Notes: generated from the letters alone by a model not told the origin. Shown: positions 26,276 to 35,882, counted from the first letter of the stretch. The stretch: 64,000 nucleotides of DNA from an uncultured Lachnospiraceae bacterium (GCA_902781455.1 CACZJF010000003.1:62001-126000), one strand, 5' to 3'. Numbers and translations are program-made.

Positions 26276-27786
26276 ATATCATATGGAACTTTCCACTGCT
26301 GACCATCGTGCTGAGCCTGTTCTCAGGTCCTCTGTGCATGATGCTGAGTGCGAAGGCGGCGAAAAACTATACAATTGCATATGAGTCGTTACTCGTCGGC
26401 ATGACAGGCTGTGTGCTTGGCTATACGCTGAAGACCGGAACCGCGTTTACCTATACCATGGGAGAATTTCCGGCTCCATGGGGAAATGAAATCCGTGCCG
26501 GCTGTCTGGAAGCACTGATCGCGCTGCTGTTCTCCGTCGTTCTTCTGTGCAGTGTAACGGCAGGGTATCATTTTGTCCGGAAAGATATCGATGACAGCAA
26601 GATCAACCTGTACTTCAGTCTGCTGAATCTGCTGACCGCCGCGCTCATGGCGCTGACCTGGACCAATGATGTCTTTACGGGCTATGTGTTCCTGGAGATT
26701 CTGACCCTGGTCAGCTGCGGCATCCTGATCGTGAGAGAGATCGGAAGGACAACGCTGGCCGCGGTGCGGTACATGATCCTGAATCTGATGGGCAGCGGCA
26801 TGTTCCTGATGAGTGTCGTGCTTCTGTATGACATCTCAGGACATCTTCTGATGGTGCCCATGCGGCAGAGCCTGGCGCAGATCGCGCAGGATCCGGCCTC
26901 GATACCCGCGATTTCCATGGCGGTCGGTATCATGACGATCGGAATCGCGATCAAGAGCGGCCTGTTTCCTTTCTACTTCTGGATGCCGGATACCTACGGC
27001 CGGGCAACGCCTACTTCCGGCGCCGTACTCAGTTCGCTGGTATCGAAAGCATACATCTTCCTGCTGTTCAAGATCTTCTACAGAGCAGTCGGAATCGATG
27101 TCATCAGAAAAACGCCAATCCTGCAGATTCTGTTTGTACTGGGCATCTGCGGGATGATCGTCGGATCGGTCAGCGCGCTGCGGGCATCGAACATCAACCG
27201 CATGATCGCATTTTCGTCCGCCGCGCAGATCGGCTACATCTATATGGGAATCGGGATCGGAACCGTCGCCGGATTCGCGGCCGCGCTCTTTCAGATCTTT
27301 GCCCATGCACTGACCAAGAGTCTGCTGTTTGTGACTTCACCCTACCTTGCGCAGGTATCAGGAGACAGCCTGAAGTTCAAGGCGCTGCAGGGCAGCGCAC
27401 AGAGGGATCCTCTTGCAGGACGTATGTTTACGGTCGGAGCGCTTTCCATGATCGGCATTCCCATTTTCGCCGGATTCTCTGCGAAGCTGATGTTCGGCCA
27501 GGCTGTGGTGCTTGGGGGAGTCAAATGGAAAACGCTGGTGGTTTTGGCAGCCCTGGGCATCAGTTCCGTCCTGAACGCAATCTATTTCATCCGGACACTG
27601 ATCAGGATCTTTTTTGAACCGGACAGTCAGGGGAAAACCTCAAAGCGCGCCAGACCGGTGAGAGACAAAAGCAGAAGGGGCTACCTGCTGGCCGGAATGG
27701 TGCTGACGATCCTGAATATGTTCCTGGGCCTGTTCTCCTGGGTCATATCCGACGTGATCTACCGTGGACTCGGGATGTTCTTATAA
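26272..27786 (+). CDS. Proton-conducting antiporter subunit, MrpD/NuoN-like (large subunit 1)
   Basis: A 504-aa membrane protein with about 14 helices, PF00361-type proton-conducting membrane transporter. The helix-7/8 region IKSGLFPFYFWMPDTYGRAT with the following SGAVLSSLVSKAYIFLLFK carries the paired Lys residues of the half-channel. RMIAFSSAAQIGYIYMGIG is another family signature. It directly follows mrpC, the position of mrpD in canonical operons. First of four paralogous large subunits. It lies 25 nt before the next. Confidence 0.88.
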   Translation: MNIIWNFPLLTIVLSLFSGPLCMMLSAKAAKNYTIAYESLLVGMTGCVLGYTLKTGTAFTYTMGEFPAPWGNEIRAGCLEALIALLFSVVLLCSVTAGYHFVRKDIDDSKINLYFSLLNLLTAALMALTWTNDVFTGYVFLEILTLVSCGILIVREIGRTTLAAVRYMILNLMGSGMFLMSVVLLYDISGHLLMVPMRQSLAQIAQDPASIPAISMAVGIMTIGIAIKSGLFPFYFWMPDTYGRATPTSGAVLSSLVSKAYIFLLFKIFYRAVGIDVIRKTPILQILFVLGICGMIVGSVSALRASNINRMIAFSSAAQIGYIYMGIGIGTVAGFAAALFQIFAHALTKSLLFVTSPYLAQVSGDSLKFKALQGSAQRDPLAGRMFTVGALSMIGIPIFAGFSAKLMFGQAVVLGGVKWKTLVVLAALGISSVLNAIYFIRTLIRIFFEPDSQGKTSKRARPVRDKSRRGYLLAGMVLTILNMFLGLFSWVISDVIYRGLGMFL

Positions 27787-27811
27787 AGGTACGATAAGAG
27801 GAGATACCGAC

Positions 27812-29254
27812 ATGATCATCATCTGTGCGATATTGTTTCCGGCCATTGCCGGGATCATTGCTTCCGTGACAAATGCGCCTTCCTACCGCGCCAGGTGCTT
27901 CCGGTACGCGCTGATCTCTTTGATCAGTGCCGCACTGGGAATCGGCGCGATTTTCCGGGGAGAGAAGATCACACTGTTTTCCTTCTCGGAGAACGTGACG
28001 CTTTCCTTCGCGCTGGACGGCCTGGGCAGATTCTTCCTTGCGGCAGTGCTGATTCTGTACACCTGCGCAGCCTTTTATGCCATGGAATACATGAAGATGG
28101 AGGAAAACCGTCCGACCTTCTTCGCGTTCTATTATGTTTCACTGGGCGCACTGATCGCAGTCTGCGCGTCGGACAACCTGGTCACGGTCTATCTCAGCTT
28201 CGAGATGGCAACGCTGACGACGGTTCCGCTGGTTCTGCATGAGCGGACAAAGGAGGCTGTCGCAGCCGGCCTGAAGTATCTTTTCTACTCCATCGCAGGC
28301 GCGCTGATGGGACTGTTCGGCGTCTTTTTCGTCTACTACTACGGCGCAGCCCAGAAGAGCTTCCAGCTGGGAGGGTTTCTCGACAAGGCCGCTGTGACCG
28401 GCCATGAGCAGATCCTGCTCGCGGCGGTGATGGCCGCGATTCTTGGCTTTGGCACAAAGGCCGGTATGTATCCGATGCACGGATGGCTGCCCGCAGCCCA
28501 TCCCATTGCCCCGGCTCCGGCGTCCGCGCTTCTGTCCGGCATCATCGCCAAGGCAGGCGTGATTGCTGTGATCCGTCTGGTGTACTACTGCGTCGGCACC
28601 GACTTCATCCGTGGAACTTACGTGCAGTATGGCTGGATGATCCTTGCCATGGTCACAGTCTTCATGGGATCCATGATGGCATTTCTGGAAAAGAACATGA
28701 AGAAAAGACTGGCCTACTCTACCATCAGCCAGATCTCCTATATCATGCTGGCGCTTTCCCTTCTGTCGGACGGCGGCATCCGCGGCGCGCTGCTTCACGT
28801 GATGAGCCATGCATCGGCAAAGGGCTGCCTGTTCCTGTGCGCCGGTGTCTTTATCTACAAGTATGGGAAGAGAAGAGTGGATGAACTGGTCGGAATCGGG
28901 AAGCAGATGCCCATCGTAATGTGGTGCTTCCTGGCCGCGTCCCTGTCCCTGGTCGGTATCCCGCCCATGGGCGGATTCCTCAGCAAATGGGTGATCGCGC
29001 TCAGCGTCGCGGACAACGGGGTGAAGATCCTGAGTGTGCTTCCGATCGTGATCCTGCTGATCTCCGCGCTGCTCACCGCAGGATACCTCTTCCCGGTCGC
29101 GTTCAAGGCCTTCTTCCCGGGCAAAGACGCACAGGTGTCGGAGGAAAGGGACGAAGCCCCATGGCTGATGACCGTTCCGATGATTCTGCTGTGCGGCGTG
29201 TCGCTGGTCATGGGCATCTGGGGCGTGCAGATTCTGCAGACAGTAGGATTTTAA
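27812..29254 (+). CDS. Proton-conducting antiporter subunit, NuoM/MrpD-like (large subunit 2)
   Basis: A 480-aa, multi-helix PF00361 protein. GFGTKAGMYPMHGWLPAAHP followed by APASALLSGIIAKAGVIAV contains both conserved Lys residues, and RLAYSTISQISYIMLALSLL is the later signature. The frame opens at 27764 inside the previous gene, but GAGGAGA at 27799-27805 supports ATG 27812 (MIIICAILFPAIAGI). It ends before the 161-nt palindrome that separates it from large subunit 3. Confidence 0.88.
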   Translation: MIIICAILFPAIAGIIASVTNAPSYRARCFRYALISLISAALGIGAIFRGEKITLFSFSENVTLSFALDGLGRFFLAAVLILYTCAAFYAMEYMKMEENRPTFFAFYYVSLGALIAVCASDNLVTVYLSFEMATLTTVPLVLHERTKEAVAAGLKYLFYSIAGALMGLFGVFFVYYYGAAQKSFQLGGFLDKAAVTGHEQILLAAVMAAILGFGTKAGMYPMHGWLPAAHPIAPAPASALLSGIIAKAGVIAVIRLVYYCVGTDFIRGTYVQYGWMILAMVTVFMGSMMAFLEKNMKKRLAYSTISQISYIMLALSLLSDGGIRGALLHVMSHASAKGCLFLCAGVFIYKYGKRRVDELVGIGKQMPIVMWCFLAASLSLVGIPPMGGFLSKWVIALSVADNGVKILSVLPIVILLISALLTAGYLFPVAFKAFFPGKDAQVSEERDEAPWLMTVPMILLCGVSLVMGIWGVQILQTVGF

Positions 29255-29267
29255 CGGACATTTGCCT

Positions 29268-29428
29268 GCTTGTCAGGGCAGTCCGGCTAACATCTCGCTT
29301 ACCTTCGCTTTGCTTCAGTTGCAACGGCGGCGCTCCCGGCTCCTATAGAAGCGTGGTCGCCTCCGCGCCGCCCGCAATTCGCAAAGCTCAGTCAGCTTCG
29401 TATAGTTTGGCGGACTGCCCTGACAAGC
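29268..29428. repeat. 161-nt nested palindrome inside the antiporter operon
   Basis: Perfect 18-bp outer arms GCTTGTCAGGGCAGTCCG (29268-29285) and CGGACTGCCCTGACAAGC (29411-29428). Inside, in register, GCTTTGC pairs with GCAAAGC, TTGC with GCAA, and GGCGGCGC (29326-29333) with GCGCCGCC, around an apical loop containing CTCCTATAGAAG. No ORF of its own, no target-site duplication and no T-run. It may be a structured RNA, a processing or stabilising element, or a small transposable-element remnant. Confidence 0.65.
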
Positions 29429-29462
29429 TGGCTGCAAGTACGTATGAAACAGGAGTGATTTA

Positions 29463-30926
29463 GTGAGAAACGCAGCAATCATAATCAGCATACTGCTCCC
29501 GATCATCGGAGGATTCCTTCTGATGCAGAAGCGACGGATCACGGAGAAGGGCAGGAGGATCTGGTGCGAGGTCATTGCGTGCCTGACCACGGCCCTTGTG
29601 TGGAGGATTCTGCCGGGCGGCTGTGTGGAGGAGTTCACCATCTATTCCTTCACCCGGGGATTCCGGATCACGCTGGGCGTGGATGGACCGGCCATGCTGT
29701 TCGCCGGCATGGTTTCCTTCATGTGGCCTTTCGTGACGCTGTACGCCTATGAATACATGGAGCGGGCGGAGCATAAGAACAGTTTCTTCGGTTTCTACAT
29801 CATGACGTATGGTGTGACGCTTGGTGTTGCCTTCGCCGGAAATGTGCTGACCATGTATGTGTTCTATGAGATGCTGTCTCTGGTGACGATCCCGCTGGTA
29901 GTGCATTACCAGGATCATGAGTCCATGTACGCGGGCAGGAAGTACGCGGCATATGTCATCGGAGGCGCCGCGCTGGCTTTCATACCGGTTGTCGTGGTGA
30001 CGCTGTATGAGGAAGCCGGATTTATGTGGGGCGGGCATTCTTTCGATGTCCTTGGACAGAACTATATGCTGCTTCTGTGGCTGTTTGGATTTTTCGGATT
30101 CGGGATCAAGGCGGCTGTACTGCCGTTTCATCTCTGGCTTCGGGAGGCAACGGTTGCCCCGACGCCGGTCACAGCGCTGCTGCACGCGGTTGCGGTTGTC
30201 AATTCCGGCGTTTTTGCGGTGACAAGGCTGACCTGGTATGTGTTCAGTCCGGAGCATCTTGACGGGTCCTGGGCACAGGTCACGGCGCTGACGGCTGCGT
30301 CCGCCACCCTGCTGTACGCGGCCGCAAGGGCGCTTCGTGAGCGTCATTTCAAGCGAAGGCTGGCGTACTCAACCGTGAGCAACCTCAGCTATATGCTGTT
30401 CGGCATTCTCCTGATGACGCCGTCCGGCCTGCAGGCAGGCCTGGCTCATATGCTGTTCCACGGAATCATCAAGATGAGCCTGTTTTTGTGCGCAGGCGCA
30501 TTTATCCATCAGAGCGGAAAACACTATCTCTATGAGATCAACGGAGCGGGAAGAAAGATGCCGCTGACTTTCTTCTTCTATACGCTTGGTGCGCTGTCCC
30601 TGACAGGAATCCCGCTGTTCGCGGGTTTCATCTCAAAATGGAAGCTCCTGACGGCCGGTGCGGAAGCAGGTACCATGCCGGCTTACATCGGAACAGCCTG
30701 CCTGATCGGCGCAGCCTTTTTCTGCGCGGTCTATACCCTGACTGTTTCGGTGAGGGCGTTCTTCCCGGTGGAGGGGACCAACTGGTGGGAGGATACAGAT
30801 CTTTCGGATCCAGGCTGGCGGATGCTTCTGCCGATCACACTGTTTTCCGTGTTCAATGTAGCGTTTGGTGTATTTCCCGGTCCTGTCATGGGATTTCTGG
30901 ATCAGGTTTCAAGAGGAGTGATGTGA
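29463..30926 (+). CDS. Proton-conducting antiporter subunit, NuoL/MrpA-N-like (large subunit 3)
   Basis: A 487-aa PF00361 protein. The signature GFGIKAAVLPFHLWLREATV then APTPVTALLHAVAVVNSGVF resembles the NuoL/MrpA version, with VNSG where large subunits 2 and 4 have a Lys. The family motif RRLAYSTVSNLSYMLFGILL follows. The start is GTG 29463, eight bases after AGGAG (29451-29455), placing the ribosome binding site just past the big palindrome. One base separates its stop from the next gene. Confidence 0.87.
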   Translation: MRNAAIIISILLPIIGGFLLMQKRRITEKGRRIWCEVIACLTTALVWRILPGGCVEEFTIYSFTRGFRITLGVDGPAMLFAGMVSFMWPFVTLYAYEYMERAEHKNSFFGFYIMTYGVTLGVAFAGNVLTMYVFYEMLSLVTIPLVVHYQDHESMYAGRKYAAYVIGGAALAFIPVVVVTLYEEAGFMWGGHSFDVLGQNYMLLLWLFGFFGFGIKAAVLPFHLWLREATVAPTPVTALLHAVAVVNSGVFAVTRLTWYVFSPEHLDGSWAQVTALTAASATLLYAAARALRERHFKRRLAYSTVSNLSYMLFGILLMTPSGLQAGLAHMLFHGIIKMSLFLCAGAFIHQSGKHYLYEINGAGRKMPLTFFFYTLGALSLTGIPLFAGFISKWKLLTAGAEAGTMPAYIGTACLIGAAFFCAVYTLTVSVRAFFPVEGTNWWEDTDLSDPGWRMLLPITLFSVFNVAFGVFPGPVMGFLDQVSRGVM

Positions 30927-30927
30927 C

Positions 30928-33108
30928 ATGCTTCCTTCGCTTTTGATCTTCCTGCCTTTCGCGGCCGGAATTGCGGATTCTATCATCGCCCGAAGGAGCG
31001 AGAAAGGCCGGGATCTGTTTGCTGTCGCCTTTTCATTTCTCGAGCTTCTTCTTTCCATCCTTCTTGTGATCGGAATCATGAAAGAAGGGGGCTTCGGGGT
31101 TCTTGGCATGAAAAGCACGGCAGGCAGCACTGCGTCCTTCGGGTTACAGATTCCGTATGCGTTCGGCGCGGGTCTGTCCTTCACGGCAGATGGGTTCCGC
31201 AGTGTCTACAGTCTGGTGACTTCGCTGATGTGGGCGTTCACAACGCTGTTTTCCCTGGAGTATTTCCGGCACGAGAGGGAGCACCTTAGCCGGTATTACC
31301 TGTTTGTACTTTTTACCTTAGGAGCAACGCAGGGCGTCATGCTCTCGGGAGATCTGATGACGACTTTCGTTTTCTTCGAGATCCTGTCCATGACCAGCTT
31401 TACCTGGGTCATGCATGAGGAGACCCCGGGTGCCCTGAAGGCCGGATATACCTATCTGTTTATCGCAGTGATCGGAGGACTGGTCCTGTTTATGGGACTG
31501 GCCCTGCTGCAGCATGCGGCCGGGACACTGGCTTACGCGGATCTCTTCGAGGCTGTGAAGACACCGGGTGCGTCCTCCGGGACGATTCTTGCGTCAGGCA
31601 TCTGCATCCTGATCGGTTTCGGGTGCAAGGCCGGTATGTTTCCGGTTCATGTCTGGCTGCCGAAAGCACACCCTGTGGCGCCTTCCCCCGCGTCCGCGCT
31701 TCTGTCCGGCGTCCTGACCAAGGTCGGAATCTACGGCATCCTGATGACAGGCATGGAGGTTTTGATGGATTCCGCTTCCTTCGGCTGGATCGTTCTGATC
31801 CTTGGCAGCATTACGATGTTCCTTGGCGCGGTGCTGGCTTTGTTCTCCATCAACCTGAAGAGGACGCTAGCCTGCTCATCCATGTCGCAGATCGGCTTTA
31901 TCCTGACCGGAATCGCGATGACGATTCTGCTTCAGACACAGCACCTCACAGCGCATGAATCCGCCCACGCGGCAGCCGCCGGGGAAGCGGTTCTTTCCGG
32001 TGGAATGGCAGCGCTGGAAGGCCACGCGGTCATGGCGATGAGCGGAACCGTGCTTCACATGGTGAATCACTCCATGCTCAAGCTGTGCCTGTTCTGCGCG
32101 GCTGGCGTCGTGGTGATGAATCTGCATGAACTGGATCTGAACCGGATCCGGGGATGGGGCAGGGGAAAATGGGCGCTCATGGGCGCATTTTTCCTTGGTG
32201 TGATCGGAATCGGCGGCGTTCCGCTGTTCAATGGCTACGCAAGCAAGACACTGCTTCATGAGGCGATCACGGCCGGAATCGCAGAAGCGGGAGAGGGGGC
32301 AGCCATCGCGGCGTCCTCAGCCGGAATTCTGTCAGTCATTGAGTGGGTTTTCCTGATCTCGGGCGGCTGCACATTTGCCTATATGCTGAAGCTGTTTCTG
32401 TGTGTGTTCGTGGAGAGAAACAAGGATCCCGAACTGCAGAAAAGATATGAGGCGTCCTCGAAGGGATATATGCATGGAGGCGGATACCTTGCCGTCTGCG
32501 GAACGTCCCTTCTGTTTATCGTGCTTGGGCAGAAGCCTGTTTTCGATGCGCTGGCGTCTTTCATGACAGGTCATGCGAACGCGCTGGAAGAATTTGCCCC
32601 TCTGAGCTTTGAGTGCCTGAAGGGCGCGTTGATCTCTCTGGGGATCGGTACGCTGCTCTATGTGTTCCTGATCCGCCGCGTATTGATGAGAGAGGGGGAT
32701 TATGTGAACCTTTGGCCGGAATGGCTGGATCTGGAGGACCTGCTCTACCGGCCTCTCCTGACAAAGTGGCTTCCCGGATTCTTCGGCGCTGTCTGGTCAG
32801 TCTGTGCGGAGAACAAGATTCTGACCGCCGTATCCAAAGGGACGGTTCGTGCCGCGTCGGCTGTGGCCAGATCACTGTCCCTGAGCACAGACGCGTTGAT
32901 CGTACTGATGCGCAAAACCGTGCTCAGAGAGCGTGTGGTCGCGGACGATGGAAAGAACCCGGGTTTCTGGAAGAAACGTATCAGCGAACTGCGGACGGCT
33001 TATGAACCGATTATCGGAAATTTCTCCTTTGCGCTTATGCTTTCCTGCATCGGTATGATGATGGTATTCGGGGCAATCCTGCTTTATCTCTTTTATATCA
33101 TGCGTTAA
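30928..33108 (+). CDS. Proton-conducting antiporter subunit, large (large subunit 4, 726 aa)
   Basis: The biggest subunit of the set. Residues 1-480 are a PF00361 core with GFGCKAGMFPVHVWLPKAHP, APSPASALLSGVLTKVGIYG and RTLACSSMSQIGFILTGIAM. A His/Ala-rich insertion near residues 335-360 (TQHLTAHESAHAAAAGEAV) precedes the helix with MVNHSMLKLCLFCAAGVVVM. The remaining 240 residues contain extra helices and a soluble stretch, reminiscent of NuoL C-termini and HyfB/MbhH-type proteins. ATG 30928 follows AGAGGAG. A strong terminator follows the gene, closing the operon. Confidence 0.87.
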   Translation: MLPSLLIFLPFAAGIADSIIARRSEKGRDLFAVAFSFLELLLSILLVIGIMKEGGFGVLGMKSTAGSTASFGLQIPYAFGAGLSFTADGFRSVYSLVTSLMWAFTTLFSLEYFRHEREHLSRYYLFVLFTLGATQGVMLSGDLMTTFVFFEILSMTSFTWVMHEETPGALKAGYTYLFIAVIGGLVLFMGLALLQHAAGTLAYADLFEAVKTPGASSGTILASGICILIGFGCKAGMFPVHVWLPKAHPVAPSPASALLSGVLTKVGIYGILMTGMEVLMDSASFGWIVLILGSITMFLGAVLALFSINLKRTLACSSMSQIGFILTGIAMTILLQTQHLTAHESAHAAAAGEAVLSGGMAALEGHAVMAMSGTVLHMVNHSMLKLCLFCAAGVVVMNLHELDLNRIRGWGRGKWALMGAFFLGVIGIGGVPLFNGYASKTLLHEAITAGIAEAGEGAAIAASSAGILSVIEWVFLISGGCTFAYMLKLFLCVFVERNKDPELQKRYEASSKGYMHGGGYLAVCGTSLLFIVLGQKPVFDALASFMTGHANALEEFAPLSFECLKGALISLGIGTLLYVFLIRRVLMREGDYVNLWPEWLDLEDLLYRPLLTKWLPGFFGAVWSVCAENKILTAVSKGTVRAASAVARSLSLSTDALIVLMRKTVLRERVVADDGKNPGFWKKRISELRTAYEPIIGNFSFALMLSCIGMMMVFGAILLYLFYIMR

Positions 33109-33136
33109 TCCGCCTTGAACAATTGGAGTATGAAGG

Positions 33137-33172
33137 CAGAACCCGGCAGGATTTCCTGCCGGGTTCTGTTTA
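33137..33172 (+). terminator. Intrinsic terminator of the antiporter operon
   Basis: A perfect 14-bp stem CAGAACCCGGCAGG (33137-33150) / CCTGCCGGGTTCTG (33155-33168) with an ATTT loop and TTT after it. It may also serve the convergent S66 peptidase gene. Confidence 0.85.
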
Positions 33173-33217
33173 TGCTGACAGGTACATGCGGATCCGCCGG
33201 AGGCGTCCCTGACCGGA

Positions 33218-34237
33218 TCAGGTCAGCTCGAAGCGAAGCTTCGCTTTTTCGCCGTTCCAGTCTACGTCCAGCATCGCACCGTTGATCATGGAAAAATGCG
33301 GTACCGTGTGGCCGATGTCCATTTCCCAGATGACAGGGATATCAGGAAACGCGGTGCGGATCGCTTCGTCATAGGACATCTCACATTCCATATTCTCGAA
33401 AAGGGTCCGTCCGATCAGGACAGCACGCGTCGTTGCAGGGCTGATCCAGCCGGCATAGCGCATCTGCAGCAGGGTGCGGTACAGGACAGCGGAGGAGAGG
33501 GCGAAATTGTCAAAATACCAGATGAAGCCATCGTCTGCGTAGCGCTGAATGAAATCCATTGTCCGGTCGAAGCCGGTGCCAATCAGATCCTTCAGGACAT
33601 CGATGCAGCCGCCGATGCAGCGGCCACGCACATGAAGCGCGTCACAAGAGGCGTGATAGACAGTCGGATTGGGAAAGACCAAAGGGCCGTCTTCCAGCTG
33701 GAATATGTCCGCGCCCAGATGGTTGGATCCGGTTTCCTGGACCGGAAGGTCTCCCTTCAGAAAGCGGAGCATATTCTCAAGGTAGCCGGGAAGCTGCGGT
33801 GTTCCATCTTCTGAGAGCACCGTCGCGTCGAAGCTGCCGCCATTGGAGCCATAGAGCGTGGCAATGTCGCAGAGCGTCGTCAGCGGATACAGAATGCCGG
33901 TGGGGTCAGATGCGCCCATCAGCCATTTCGGATGGTCAGCCAGTATCTGCCAGTCGATATGAGGCAGGATCTCACTGAGGAAATCTCCGCCGGAAGCACA
34001 GAACACCGCGTCAACCGCGTCCAGGGAAAACAGGCTCATCAGCTCGCCGGCCCTTTCCTGCGCGCTTCCGCCGCGCAGACTGTTCACGCGTACGTGCTCC
34101 GTTTCCCAGACCTTCCAGCCCTGCTTTCGAAGGACCGCAAGGCTTTGATCAAAGCTTTCGAGTTTATGGCCGACCCCTGCGCTCGGGGCACAGATGCCGA
34201 TGGTGGATTGACCGGAAAGAAAACGGGGATAGATCAT
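33218..34237 (-). CDS. S66-family LD-carboxypeptidase-like protein
   Basis: A 339-aa serine peptidase-like protein of the LdcA/MccF family, which trims muropeptides or gives resistance to microcin-type aminoacyl nucleotides. The N-terminus IGICAPSAGVGHKLESFDQS is typical. AVFCASGGDFLSEILPHIDW leads to the nucleophile region WLMGASDPTGILYPL (Ser near 112), and the His lies in MDIGHTVPHFSMINGAMLDVD. The region corresponding to the triad Glu reads IWYFDNFALSS, so Asp may replace Glu. It is cytoplasmic. Its start overlaps the stop of the FolT-like gene, so they form a minus-strand operon. Confidence 0.82.
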   Translation of the reverse strand: MIYPRFLSGQSTIGICAPSAGVGHKLESFDQSLAVLRKQGWKVWETEHVRVNSLRGGSAQERAGELMSLFSLDAVDAVFCASGGDFLSEILPHIDWQILADHPKWLMGASDPTGILYPLTTLCDIATLYGSNGGSFDATVLSEDGTPQLPGYLENMLRFLKGDLPVQETGSNHLGADIFQLEDGPLVFPNPTVYHASCDALHVRGRCIGGCIDVLKDLIGTGFDRTMDFIQRYADDGFIWYFDNFALSSAVLYRTLLQMRYAGWISPATTRAVLIGRTLFENMECEMSYDEAIRTAFPDIPVIWEMDIGHTVPHFSMINGAMLDVDWNGEKAKLRFELT

Positions 34238-34803
34238 ACACGACTCCTTTTCAGATGAATACTCAGCGCCCTCTTTACCTGACTGGTAACAGGGCTGAAG
34301 TACAACAGGCAGACCAGTACGCAGTAGACCGGTGTCTGCAGCGCAAGCTGCGTCAGCCTCGTCGGGAGGATAGCGTACAGATGATATCCATTGATCCAGA
34401 CAAGACCGGCGGTTGTGACAAAGAGGGTACAGACGATACAGGCGGTCACAGTTCCCAGACAGAGCTTCCAGACAGCGGTCTTCTTCGTGTCACCGTTCTG
34501 CGGAACAAAGAGCGCCGGAATGACGCCCCACAGGATCGCCGCCAGGGTGATCAGCGGGTTGACTGCGTACCCCTGGATCAGACAGCCCAGCAGGTCGCTG
34601 GCGAGTCCGCACAAAGCGCCTGCGAAAGGACCGAACCAGACACCGGCCATGATTCTTGCGATCACGCCCAGCTGAATGCGGCCAAAGCCACCGATGTTGA
34701 CAGCAAGAAAGCGGGAGAGAATCAGATAGATGGCTGTGAGGGCTCCGAGAGAAACAATTGTGTAGGTGCACCAGACGGTGCGATGGTTGTTTGTGGGATC
34801 CAT
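34234..34803 (-). CDS. folT: Folate-family ECF transporter S component
   Basis: A 189-aa, six-helix substrate-binding membrane protein. SRFLAVNIGGFGRIQLGVIA, MAGVWFGPFAGALCGLASDL and the following AVNPLITLAAILWGVIPALF match FolT-type S components, which capture folates and use a shared ECF module (EcfA, EcfA', EcfT) encoded elsewhere. No energising genes are nearby, as usual for group II systems. It overlaps the S66 peptidase by 4 nt. GAAAGGAG precedes the start. Folate specificity is inferred from overall pattern only; other vitamins of the same group remain possible. Confidence 0.75.
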   Translation of the reverse strand: MDPTNNHRTVWCTYTIVSLGALTAIYLILSRFLAVNIGGFGRIQLGVIARIMAGVWFGPFAGALCGLASDLLGCLIQGYAVNPLITLAAILWGVIPALFVPQNGDTKKTAVWKLCLGTVTACIVCTLFVTTAGLVWINGYHLYAILPTRLTQLALQTPVYCVLVCLLYFSPVTSQVKRALSIHLKRSRV

Positions 34804-34882
34804 AAAACTCCTTTCCTTCCAGACTTTGTCCTCTGTGCGTCAGATGCGCCGGCAGGACGTACCTGGGAGATTACCCCATAGA

Positions 34883-35764
34883 TTATTCCATCGAACTCCA
34901 TAAGAGAAGATTGTTGTCGATGATTGCCTGAATCCGTCCCTGTTCCTTGAGCCAGGTCAGATACGAGCGGGTGGCGCAGCCGACCAGCTCATGCTGCTCA
35001 AAGTTCATCCGGAGACTGTAATGCTCAAAGATCTTCTGCAGGATGAATTCGCCGGATGTCGGCTCCTTGCAGATATCCAGAATGGTGTCTGCGATCTCAT
35101 GAACCTTATCGATATTGTACTGGGCAAGAGGACCAATGTCCTCTGTCGGATCTGCGTGAGACGGGACAAACAGCTTTGCTTCCATCTTTTTTACGGTTTC
35201 CAGTGTATCAAGGTAGGCCTGAACGTCAATGACGTAGGTGAGCTGGTACTTTTCGAGGGTTTCTGTGGAAGCCAGACAGTCCGCCAGAAAAACGATATCA
35301 TCTTCGGTGCGGAAACCGACCATATCCCAGGAGTGCCCCGGCAGCGGGAACATCTTAAGTCCTGTGGGCAGGTCCTTCGACGTGAGGGGAAGGACATCAC
35401 TTGGCTGTGCCATCAGGAATTTGTGGCGAAGCTCGCCCGGCGGGTTTGCGCCGTACAGGAAAGCAGGCTCCAGAATCGGATGCCTGGACAGGCATTGTTC
35501 GATCCCCGGGGCGAATGCCTTGCACTGCGTCTGCTTCTGGAGATACTGGTTGCCTCCGATATGATCCGCGTGAGAGTGCGTATTATAGATGGCTTCCAGC
35601 TTCCACCCCTCAGCGTCCAGGATCCTTTTAACCTTCTTTCCCGCGTCTTTGTCATTGCCGCTGTCGATCAGGCAGACCGTATCCGGTCCGGTCCTGACCA
35701 GGCCGATCTTTGCGGGACTCTGGATATAATAACTGGTATCTGATATCTTGATCAGTTCATACAT
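34883..35764 (-). CDS. Metallo-beta-lactamase-fold hydrolase
   Basis: A 293-aa MBL-fold protein. The metal-binding motif is NTHSHADHIGGNQYLQ (H-x-H-x-D-H), with later ligands in PLPGHSWDMVGFRTEDDIVFLADCL and VPSHADP. A helical C-terminal domain of about 80 residues, ending in EQHELVGCATRSYLTWL..., resembles the winged-helix tail of LACTB2-like members. The substrate is unknown. GGAGATCC is just upstream of the start. It is divergent from the debranching-like gene across a 300-bp gap and lies about 80 bp from the FolT-like gene. Confidence 0.82.
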   Translation of the reverse strand: MYELIKISDTSYYIQSPAKIGLVRTGPDTVCLIDSGNDKDAGKKVKRILDAEGWKLEAIYNTHSHADHIGGNQYLQKQTQCKAFAPGIEQCLSRHPILEPAFLYGANPPGELRHKFLMAQPSDVLPLTSKDLPTGLKMFPLPGHSWDMVGFRTEDDIVFLADCLASTETLEKYQLTYVIDVQAYLDTLETVKKMEAKLFVPSHADPTEDIGPLAQYNIDKVHEIADTILDICKEPTSGEFILQKIFEHYSLRMNFEQHELVGCATRSYLTWLKEQGRIQAIIDNNLLLWSSME

Positions 35765-35882
35765 GGACAGGATCTCCTCTTTGCCGCAGAATCGGCAGGA
35801 TCTTCAGCAGACCGGGCGAACCCCGGAAGCATCAGGCTGCATTCTGCATAAGTATTGACAGAATACCACATAAAAAAACGTG

